Shown one piece after another: positions 49,501 to 61,500 of a DNA stretch of 64,000 bases; position 1 is the stretch's first letter; the number at the start of each line of letters is the position of its first letter. Made by a program: the position numbers and the translations under genes. This stretch comes from Cristatella mucedo (taxonomy: Eukaryota; Bryozoa; Phylactolaemata; Cristatellidae). The notes beneath the pieces are model-generated. The model had not been told where the DNA came from. It saw only the letters and a list, made by a program, of their open reading frames with translations, and did no database searches. Where the stretch lies: positions 2,712,001 through 2,776,000 of the forward strand of contig WPIO01000029.1 in the NCBI GenBank assembly GCA_009760855.2, in the 5' to 3' direction.

Positions 49501-52500
49501 ACTCTTGTAGCTATCGCATGCCCGAAAGTTTGCTTAGATAAGGGCAGTTTTTGAGAAGACACGTTGAGCACGCTCAACCCTTGCTGACACATGCAGGATA
49601 GCACAAACCCGTCTAAGGCAACAAACTTACGAGCACGTGCCTCAGTACAGTCAGAGCTGAAAATAAAGGTAGTAAGATACAGTGAACCAACAAAGCATGA
49701 GAGCTGAACTTCCATTCAGCAAAACGCCACGTACAAAAATCACAAAAATCGCATGAAAAATAGTTCGATCAAAATACAGTCGGCCTGGAATACAGCGGAC
49801 CTTGCCATTACCACTGGATGGGTACCGTGTGTTGAAACTATTCGACAAGGTACAGCCAATGCAACTTCACTTGATCAGATGCTTAGTCATGCTGACTTGA
49901 TACAACTACAATTTGCAAACGATAATAGTGTGTCTCAATTTGCAGATGATAATAGTGTATCTGTATGTCGATATGGGTAGAGTATCTCTGTTTGTTTTGC
50001 TCGATCTTTCGACAGCTTTTGATATAATCGTTCACCAAGTCCTTCTTGAGCGCCTCTCATCTCGCCTGGGCATTACTGGCACTGCAGTGCAATGGTTCAG
50101 GTCCTATCTCAGTGGGAGACTCCAGAGCATTGATGTGAATAGACAAAGATCATTCGAAGAACCTCTGAAATATGGGGGTATCTCAGGGCTATATGCTTGG
50201 TCCTGTTCTTTTCACGGTTTATACTCTTCCTCTTGCCAATGTAATTGCCAAGCAAAATCTAGGCTTACACTTCTATGCGGATGACTCAGTTGTACCTTTG
50301 CATTGATCCCTACCAGCCTTTGAGCACCTCTAATTCTCTCAACTCACTTGCAGCATGTATTGATGACATCCGCACATGGATGGCAGCAAATTTTCCAAAA
50401 CTAAACGATGATAAAACTAACTTACTAGTTATGGGCAAACCCAGTGTGATTCGGAAATTGGAAAAGCTAACGCTCAAAATCAGCTCTGCCAGCATATCCC
50501 CTGTTGAATCTGCGCGAAATCTGTGTGTCATGTTCCAAAGTGACCTTTCGTTAGACGACCACGTCAGCTCCACAATCAAGTCTACCTACTTTCAGCTACA
50601 TAGCATAGCTGAAATTCGGGCTTGTTTAGACAAGGACACCACATCTAAGTTGGTCCATGCATTTGCGACATTCCGTCTTGACTTCTGTTACTCACTGCTT
50701 GCTGGTCTACCGGCCTGTGAAATCAGGCACTTACAGCTGGTGCAAAACTCTGCCGCTAGGCTTGTCGTTAGCGTCACAGTTGCCACATCACACCACTTCT
50801 CGCCGACCTGCATTGGCTACTAGTACCAAAGCCTGGAACTCACTTCCGACTTGCATCACGATATCTCCTGACTTGACTACACTTAAAAATAAATTAAAAA
50901 GCACCTATTTAGGACAGCATTTAGTGGGTCCCTGTGATTCGTCCCTTATGTGATTTTTCGTGCTGATACTGTTGCATGCTGCCACTAACCATACTTAAAT
51001 GCTGACCCTGTGCACGTCACCCCTACCTATGTTATTCTTGTTGTTTATCGAGCATGCTACCACTAACCATTCGATGGTATTTCCTTTGCAGCACATGTAA
51101 AGTGCCTAGAAAGAAATTTAGTTCTCTGAGGGTGCTTTATTAAGTGTGTTATTATTATCTCAGTATTTATTTGACTGGCTAGACAGGTCCTTCCGAATTG
51201 AAGTGATGACAGCCAAATTAAATGTAAATGCACGGCCAGGCACTTGCAGATTTGGCATGCATATATTGATAGCATCAACCTATAGAATAAAACCTCCACG
51301 ACAGAGCTATGCAATCATGTGACTTGCAATAACCAATCATTATCGGTCCATAATGAGCGATTGGCTAAAAGGATCGTGTCTATTGTGCACAGCCGAGCCG
51401 ATACTGAGTTACCTGCAACAAATAATTTACTACTTGTGAGCCCTTATGCAGAGGAGCACAGAGGGGTCCCGTGTTATGAACATGATCCGTTTCCAGACTG
51501 AGTTCATCACCTGTTCGTCACACGGTCATTTGTAACCGAGATTGCAATACTCATACGGTACTATGGGAAAACTTTTAATTCGTACTGAGCCCAGCAAAAA
51601 CTCGCTCCCAAATTAAAATATTGTGGACTAACCAACTTAAACTTTCCTATTTTTCAAGCTGCCTGAAACAAGTGAATAGATGAATTAAGAACAAAATGAA
51701 GATTAACACTATGAGTATCAAAAACATAACTGCAGAACACATATATAACAAATGTAAAAAACATCAACACATAAATACAAAAATACAAGATACTTCCTTC
51801 GATCTGAATAAAGTCAGGCCAGAAAAGCTCTGAGACCCTGCAGTTAACACTGCATAACTAACTCGGTAGTCTAGTGTGGCAGCTAACATCGGCTGCATGA
51901 CTCTAGGGACTCAAGTGTTCTACTGCAGAGCATATATAAACCATGGTGAAATCATGGCTCTCATTGTCAGGGATTTAAACGCCATAGATCGAAATCCAAT
52001 AACAATACAGCTCGAGATTAGCAATGCAAGGACCAAACCAAAGAAGTGAGCATGTCAAAGCAGTAATACAGCCCCGACATACAATACAGACACTTGACAA
52101 TACTAGCAGAAAAATGAAGGACATGTTAAAGGCAAGAGAGCCATAGAATAAAACAAGATCATGATGACACCAATAAGCATAACAATTACTATATGTTGTA
52201 TAAGTTTGCAGCAGTGAAAAATCACGAAAATGACAACTTAGCTTTGGAAGACGGGCCTGAGGGTACACTAAAATAGCTGGTAAGCCTGTCCACTGACTGC
52301 CAACCTAAAAGTTCTTAGTTAAAAAAGCAAAATCTATGTAGAGGCAAAAATTAAAACTTATTTCAAAATTATATTTAATAATGTTCTTATAAAACGAACA
52401 TTAATGTAGCATTATGAAATTCATTCATCAGGACCGAGTAGGGAGTCAGGATTGAGTTGTGTGTACGGGAGCATACAGAGGTGCTGACCATATTTAAATT

Positions 52501-55500
52501 TTTATTAACTACATAGTAAGCCACCCCTCCCATGAAGAATAATGGGCAGATTTTATTGATGTTCATTGCTTACCAAAGATCCCAAGGCATATTCAATTTA
52601 AAGAATGAGCGTGCATGTTGCAGCTATATATGCAAATTAGAAAATTCTTTTCCTTTTTTTGACACGACACTCATCATTGCTGTACGGTCACAGCAGTACT
52701 ATAAATATATCACAAAGGACATAATGTAAACATGACCATCAGTGACTGTGACGGACTAACTAGCTAACATGGGTTATTATATTATGCTGTATGCAAGCGC
52801 TCTATGAGCAGACAGAGATGAAGGGTGAAGCAGGTTCAATCATGCAGATAGTAGAAACAGCAAAGGCCAAATCATTCATCCAGCTAAAGCAGGAATAAGT
52901 GATGTTAAGGTGCACACCTTTTCTTGTCCTTCTCCTTAGTATCCTTGACTTTGCTCTCTTTGGTCTCCTTGTCTCTGTCATCCTTCTCCTTTTCTTTTTT
53001 AGCCTCTTTGGTTTCCTTGTCTTTAGAGCTGCTTCCAAAAGGCCAAAATGATTTCTTCTTGATCTGAGGGCTGAAATAAAAATGGCAATTCTAAAAAAGT
53101 ACAGGATGGCCACTGCATTAGCTAACAGCAAGGACTAGTCACATGCTGCCCTAGCTTAGGCCCCCCCCCGATAAGGAGGTCGCCCTTGACGACCAGGGTC
53201 ATGGGCTCGAGCCCTTCGGCATAAGTAAAATGCCTGGATAGAGATTAAGTTCTCTTATGGTGCTACAAATGAAGTATTTAATTAATGCATAACCATGATG
53301 AATAAGTTTCCTATATGACAAGCTGCAACAACAAATGCAACATAAAATGTAGCTCGAAGCAGTAAATTATATGAAAATCATACCAACATGACCGACATGT
53401 GAATATGACTCTACCGACACAGTACGTCTAGTAGCCATTACAGAGCCTTCTCTGTTGCCCCTCCAGCCCGGCTGCTTCTCATATGTGAGCACAACGTAGG
53501 CTTCCAAACTATATGGGGAGCAGCCATCAACAAGTGAACTAGATCTTGTGCTCAGCTTCAGCCAAAACACAGCTGGTGCTTCAGCAAAGCAGTTTGGAAA
53601 TTTAAGAAGCTGTATCCAAAAAAAACTGATGCCGAACAACGTTGGGTAGCCACGGGTCACATAAGAGCAGCACATTCAATGCACAAGCTATGAACAGGTA
53701 CTGCTTTGGTGAGAGATAGACTGAAAAGAAACGTAGTTCATGGACATAACAGTCTCCATCTTTCTGGCCGATGCTACTGAGGCAAGTGTTAATCGCTTTC
53801 TGCTTATCAATCATGAATTATCGGGGCATGTGAGAGTTACCTGTCAGCCTCTGTGATGCTCGGTGAGCGGCCAAGGCTGCCAGTCTTGCCACTACTGTTC
53901 TGTCCCTTTGACAAGTCTGCCGATGAGGTCACTGAAGCAGTCATGTCCGGGGACTGGCTGAAAAATCGGTCCATCACCTCACCGCCTTGGCCGCTGTCCT
54001 CGTCGTTGCCCTCACTGCCCACTGGCATCGGGCTTCCCAGCGGCACGGCAACAGTCCGGCGGCCAGGCATGTGCATCTTTGTCCGCCTAGGCCTGTCCTT
54101 CGTCACGTGCACCAGCTGAGGCCCCACATCACCACCAGTGGTTAAGGAATCGAGGTCTATCGGTGCTTCTGAAGAAGACCAACAAGACACATTTATGGAT
54201 GAGCTGGTCTTACGCTAGACCAGTGGTGCAAGCAAACAAGGATTGCACTTGATGCAGCTGGTCTTACCTGTTTCTAATATCGCTTTGTCTGTAACGTCTT
54301 CTTCAAGATCTAACGCAACAAAGGGAGCAAATAGATATAGGCTGTGTTACCGTGGCATGTATTCGACCTTAGCTCATGCCACCCAACTGTACACCTTCCA
54401 CCGCAAACCAGTATAAATAGTCCAATCATGCTTGCTTCGACGTGCATGCCAAAAATGCGCTTGGCTGCTGCTGCTGGAGCAGCTTGGCGCAGTTGCTGCT
54501 GCCACCACATCGCTCAGCAGCGTGTTCATACAGGCACAAGCAGCAGACTAACCATTGCGCATGCTGAAGCTGGTGGATGCAGCAGCAGCCACTCCTGCAT
54601 TGGGCTCAGCCTCAACAACAGGACTGTCGACGTCAATGGCAGGCTCTACTTCAACAGCATATAGTTGCATGCTCGGGCCTGCAAAGAGCATACAACCGGA
54701 TGTGTGTCACCACCGCGAACGTGCAGACACGTCGTGCATCGTGACACACTGTAGTGGGAGCAGGAGCTGAAGAAAGAGAAACTCGACAGTACGAGCAGCG
54801 GCAAAGAACATCAAAGAAGAAAGCCGACCAACGAGTGCTCACAGCCCATGCAGTGAGCACAAGTGACAGCAGCGAGGCCTCGCCATAAGCAAGGTACAGT
54901 GTCCAGGCATGCAAACATGCAATGTAACATAGCGTATCCCCCACCTGCAACTCCACAAACCTACTTGGACTAAGTGGGTGTTATGGCGGATAGTATTCTA
55001 CAGCAAACTCGAAGCCTATGCGAAATTTCGGTGTACATACCGTAGCCAAGAGACAATACTCCATTTCATGCATTAAAGAGTAAGTGAGAAGCACAGCTGA
55101 CTCAAAAGGGCAGTCGAGGAAGTGAGTATCATGGAAGCAAAAGGACATGATGGCTGGAAATGATGTTATACAGTCAGCAGTGGGAGATAAATCGTTGCAA
55201 AGAATTGTGGCTGTAAATTCCATTTTAGGACCTACACAGCAAAGCTTGTGTCGCCAAAAGTCTTTAAGCATAGGAATAAAACAGCTAATGCATTATGCAT
55301 ACCTGAGAGCCCGAGCAGGCAGAAAGTGGTGCAGCAGTTCAGCTAGGCATGAAGGAGCTAAGCCATGGCATGGCAGGCCTTGTGAGTCAGAACTGAACAA
55401 GCATTTCAGCCATAACACTCAAGTAGTCAGCAACAAGTCTTCATCACCGAAAAACCACTGCTGGCACAAGCATTACCAGCCGATCCACCAAAGTGAATAG

Positions 55501-58500
55501 GCAATTTTAGTGAAAAATGAATATGCTATGCCCATGATAGTAGGGAGAGACAGAGAATAAGAAAATGAGGGGATGGAGAGGAGGGGTGGGGGAGAGAAAA
55601 AGGAAAGGAAGTAGAGGAAAGTGCTGGGAGAGGGGGACACAGAGCAAAATAGAAAGACAGAGCAAGATACAGCAACACAAAACAAAAAATGAATAGGAAA
55701 TAAAGAGCAAGATATAAATAGAAAGAGGCAAACAGACAGACAGACAGATAGCGAGATGGGGAGACAGACAAATAGGAGAAAGCTTATATATTAAGAGGCA
55801 GAGAAATACTATGACAGAACACTACTCTCCTCGTATTAGCACCCTATTATTCAGCACACTGGGATCATCGAATAGTCAATTTAGCTCAGGCTGCTATAGA
55901 ACTGTGCAGGGGTGAAAGGCGTGGATCTAACAGTGTTTTGCTTGCACACAATACTTCTCCCACGCCAACCAATCAAGAATGATAAGACAATGTTCGCCAC
56001 ATATGCTGTTGGTTTTTGTAATACAGCCATCGTAAGATACCACTGTACAAAGTAGAAAAAACTGAAGGTCACTTTATTCAAGCTTATTCGTTTACAGTGA
56101 AGCAGACAGTCTTAGCAACTATCAATCCGCTTACAGCAGGCAATAAAGATTTGTCAGCTGATGGAGTCGAACCCACGACCTGGAATTGAAGCGCGGACAT
56201 CTTATAGATGAGATAATATTCTGTGGCCATTATTGCTGACCACAAATATCCGAAAGTTAACCGTTGATCCTAAACATATCCTTAATCATCAATCCTGAGT
56301 ATTACTGACCACCACCAAGCCTTGCCGACATCTCACACCTGCCTCACATCATCTCACATCTCACACCTCACCGACAACTCACACTCTCACACCTGCCCAG
56401 CTTCCTCTCTGAGCTCCAGTGTTACTATACTGCCACGAGGCTGTTGGAATCTTGAGCAAGAAATTAAGAAGCCTCGGGGTAAATACAAAAAAACAGAAAG
56501 CACAAACATCGTGGTAGAACATAACTATTTAATATAATCTGGGGATTGTGCATCCACTATTAGAAGACCTCAAAATTTCAAGTAGCAGCAACAAAGCACA
56601 AGACAAGCAGCTGGCAAGCACCTCATGCCCCGTCCAGTCGAGGTTAGCACTGCCAGACCGCCTTATTCTAGATGCTATGAGCTATAAAGGGTAACAACGA
56701 AGGGGGTCTAATAACAGCACACGACTAGCATTTAACAGCAGACACTGCCTATATACCTGCTCTGATGAGGTTTCCAACGAGATGGTCTGCAGCAAGGAAG
56801 ATAAAAAAAAAACTATGTCAATGAATTGCTACTAGTGTTAGTGAATAGCATAGCACAAGACAGTTTTATATATGCCTCGAATCGGTGCTGAATTTATGCG
56901 AGTGAAATTATAAGGAAAAAACGTGCACGGCAAGATCAAGGTTGTAGCAGGTGTATCACAGCACTCATTACATGTAATGCTGAAGTACCATGGGCAGAAA
57001 GTTTGGGCAGTAGCAGGGACAGCAGGTATTTTGGTCGCATAGGCAGCAGGTATGAGCAGAAGACGACAGTGATGATAAAACAAAACGGCAGAAAGATACC
57101 AGTACTACGGTAGTGGCCAACAGTGACAAGTACAAGCTAAGCAGCAGGCATTGCAAGACGGCTGCATACATCATTTTTTTAAATAACTTCAGAAAATTAC
57201 AACAAGCTCGGGTAAATAAATAGCTGCATGGCAGATAGTTTTGTGCTATGTGGATAAAGCCACAGATAAACGTATTGTAGATATCGGAAAAGCAAGGTTA
57301 GCTATAGCAACTGGCCAATACAACAGCAATGCCAATGATTTCTTGTTGCCAGCATCATCAGCCAAGTAGACGTCAGGACAGGCAATGGCAACACAAAGGC
57401 AGGCATGCCACACTGCCAACAGTTCAAATCAATACCTCCGAAAGTGTAGGTGCCCCCTAGAGATAATAGGCACAGTGCAATGAGACGATTCAAGACCTTG
57501 CCGTGCAAGTGTGGAGCCTACTAGCACATCATTAACACCCTACATCAGCAGCTCGAGCACACTAACAGTACTGCTGGCATGCAGCTCGCAGTCTGGCTCT
57601 CAAGATGCTAACGGCGAACAGATGGATAAGCGTTAGCAGATTGGAAAAGACATTCACTACTCTAGCATGAAATTATACTTGCATAGAGGCATGAGATTGT
57701 GCAGATATAAAGTTGTGTACCACAGCTGCCGATTTTAAAATGTTAAAATCGCTAATAAAAACTATTAAGAAATTAGATTGCTCAGGTACTATCACGATTT
57801 GTTGCACATCACATACAGAATCCAACGGGATTCAAACCATACAGCAAGTGAAGAGAGAAGAGAGACTGGCATTGCTGATTCTTGAACATGCAGTAGGCTC
57901 TGCTGGCTCTCTTGAAGTATGCACTAAGTTGAAAGCATAGTGTATGCATGGTAAGAACGTCCCCAAGGCTTGAGCTTCATCTGTGGTAGCCCAAGTTTGC
58001 CCTGAAGAAGCTAATCGAAGCTTTGTCAGCACGAAAACTAACCAGCTCAGTAAAATGTAATGTAATATAACGTAATTCATCTCTGGCTAAAACTCCACCA
58101 GGCCATAAAGACTGTGTGGGTGTTACAAAGGAGAGTTCTGTATAGCGCACTTACAGCCTAAGCGGCTTTCAGCACACATTCGGTGGCCAACCGACTTGAT
58201 CTCACGCAACAAAAAGAAAGTGGGAAGCATGGCAGAGTCAAGATAGCAGTTGAGGAAGTGAGTAGCATGGAAGTACCAGCTCAGGACCGCTGAAAAAAAT
58301 GAGCCATAGTCGGCAGCAGGAGAGTAATTGTCGTTGCATAAGATTTGTGGGCACCTGTTCCACAGTCTAGGACCTGCAGAGCTGAAGCTTCTGTTGATAA
58401 CGGTCTTTAAGCGAAGGAATGAAACAGCTAATTTATTGTCCATACAGGACCCGAGGACACGAAGAGGCTGGAACTGTCTCCTCCCTCCTATACGCAAACA

Positions 58501-61500
58501 CATTAGTGCTTGCTGAGGCAACGGTACACGTTCTCACAAAACACACACTTCTCACACATCTCTGCTTGTAACTCTGCAACGTCAAAAGGACTAAGTGCGT
58601 TTTTGCTGTTTAGCTATATATAGCGCACCGAAAGTCTCAGTGGCTTTCGGTGAGCATGCAGTAGCTAACAGGTTATACTTCACGCAACAAAGAGAAAGTG
58701 GGGAGCACAGCTGCCTCGTGCGGCCAGTCAAAGAAGTGGGCAGAATGGAAGTACCAGCGCAATAGGGCTGGAGAGAAGTATGTGCTACCGTCGGCAGCCG
58801 AAGAGAAGAAGTCTCTACTTAAGAATTGTGGAAGCAAGTTCCACAGTCTAGAACCTTCAGAGCAAAAGCTTTTGCTGTCAACAGCCTTAAGTAAAGGAAC
58901 AGAACTGATCATTTATTCTCCATAAAGGACCTGGGGTCATGATGAGACTGAAACTGGTACAGCAGTTCACAAATGCATGTACAAACGCAGGCATGCTCAC
59001 GCACACTCTTTGCACAGATTTAAATGGTAAACACTCATTTAATGAGCCTTTGAAATGGGCGGACCCCGGAGATCTGCTCTAGGTATGTTCCTTTTCATGC
59101 TGTATACTCACCCTACTGCCGATGAAACTGCCTAGCACTATCTAGGCTTTAATTGTAAAGCAAATGGCACACAACTGTGTCTATGCTTTGATCCGTCCTT
59201 CCGTCCAGCACGTCGACCTATCTTAACTCCTTTGCAGCTTGTAATATAACAAATGCACTCGAATGGCAGCAAACGCTCTTTAAAATAGAATGATTATAAA
59301 ACCAACTTAACAGTTGTGGGAAAATCAGTTGCCTTTACATCATATGTTGAGTGCCTAAAGAGATACAACTAGACTTATCTGTCGTGAACTTCCACATTAT
59401 GCCACTTTTCAACGACCTGCATTGGTACTCATCATGCAGTGCATAAACCTTTAGGTTCTGTCCCTCACCGTCATTCTCTTGCTCATGTCTGAAATGTTTG
59501 CTGAATGAATGGTGATTGCCACTTTATAAATAAGGCACCTATCTAGAATGCCTACTCCTCAGGCTTCCTACCATTGCATCCTCTATTTTGACTCTCAAGT
59601 ACTTTATATGTAATGTATCACTGCCTGTAACTCCACAAAGCCATAAAGACTAAGTGGGTGTTACGCAGGAGATGTGCTTCTAACCAAACACAAATCCTTT
59701 AGTGGTCGTGCCTTCAGGTGCATGAAATAAAAGTAAGCTAAAAACCTGCCAGCTTCTCACAGCATTTGCTCAATCTGTGTCACCCGTATGTGCCTCTGTT
59801 TACTGATATATAAGTGTTATCACTAATCGCCTGCCGAATTTCCTTTTCACCAAGTGCAGTGTAGCTCGAAACAGACTTGGTTAACTTAAAGTGCTATACT
59901 TATATTCAATTATCATTAGAGTTATTATAACTGCATTTTAAGTGAACGAGATGCCTCAGCTACACCTTTTATCCTGCCTATATCTTAATCTTAGGATATT
60001 CACAGGTCGAAGAACTAATACAGTCCCTTCGACAAGCAGCAATATTTATAGAGATAGCCACTGTAGCAGCTGGGCAGAAGTAAATAAAACAAGCAATAAA
60101 GAGCTGCTTCTTGGACTAACTGGTTGCTCCAAACAATGTAAAGACAATGAGAGCTTGCAAGCAACAGATAACGGTGTAAAGTGCCTCTACCTTACCTACT
60201 AACGACTGAGGCCTCCTCATACGTTCGTACAGTTTGGACTTCCGAGTTACAACAGAAACCTTGTTGTCAAGGCTTTCACTTGCTCTCAGCACCGCATCAG
60301 CCCCCGGCTCCACAGCAGACTGTAATGTGAAACAACAGAACCTACCACAGTGCCCAGCCAGTAGACAGCCATCGGGTGCAGCATGATGAGCCCTCTAAGC
60401 TATAACACTGCCAAAGCGTTTACAGGTCTAGCACAGACCTTCTCAACAATTTCGAAAGCATCATCGGCACCATCTGCTTGCTCGATGTTTATCACGTCCT
60501 CGGATATCGAGCCAGCTGAGTGCTTGTTCACATCGGGCTGTTCCTATGTGCAGACCGAGACAAATTGACTAAGCGCTGCTTCGGTCGCTCTTTCGCACGC
60601 AGCCAAGAGGACAGCAGTCAGCGCATACTGTAGCCACACAGCAGCTATCGGAGCAAGCCAGTGCTCAGCAACAGCGAGCTGCACCTTCGGAGACCATAGA
60701 CGCACAAGTGCCTGCCAAATTCGGCCACGAATGTCGTATTTCTCAAGCTTGTTGCCCGTTGCAAGCATCTGGCTCTCGGACCCAGACAGACAGGCGACCG
60801 TGCACGATACGAGCGTGCACGTTCGTCACGTTTACCAGTTCACTTTAGCGCTTCGGACGCAAAAGTTGTTCGCAAAATAGAAAGCAAGCAGTAGAGCGGC
60901 AATGACAAGAGGATTTGCTCACGGCCTTTGGGTTCTGCTTGAACAGGCGATCCAGCAGTTTGTCCACGATGGAGTCAGCAATGGCAGTTGCTAGCTGAAG
61001 GTTCTTCTTCCTATGGAAAAACCGCGGGACTAGCGGCTGTGGAGTGCGCTTGCCTTTGCTGCTGCTGCTGCTGCAGCTTAGGGTCACGCTGTGGAGGCAC
61101 GCTGAACTCGCACAGCACTATGCACGACGAGAGCGTGGCCAGTCGCCCGCACGTGTGCCCCGCTGGCTCCCCTCCTGCTCGAACGCTCCAGTACCTGAGC
61201 TGCGTGGCGACGTTCACCTCTAGCTGATGCTTGATGACAGCTGCCACGAGCTCCTCGCCTGTCGCAATGCAATCCCTCTTATAAACAGCCTCCAGCTCAC
61301 TAGTGAGGTCGTGCTGCAAATTGACGGGCACTAGTCCAGCAGAGAACAAGCAGGCAGCGGCTGCCAATAACTCGACTGCAGCCTTTTTCCACGTTACGTT
61401 TGCATGAACACTATTGGCAGCATGGCAGCATTGGCAGTTTGGCAGCATGCACTGCGCTGATTGGTGCAGTACAAAAGGCTAGCCTGTATCTTGCGGCCCT

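Noticed and set aside
52801-53131. Arg/Lys-rich minus-strand frame (RRNHFGLLEAALKTRKPKR)
   Set aside because: It is the wrong frame of a CARMIL exon. The phase-matched frame reads PQIKKKSFWPFG and then a Lys/Glu-rich stretch.
60544-60768. 74-codon hydrophobic minus-strand frame (QYALTAVLLAACE)
   Set aside because: It lies in the intron between two phase-matched CARMIL exons and runs into the acceptor CACATAG.
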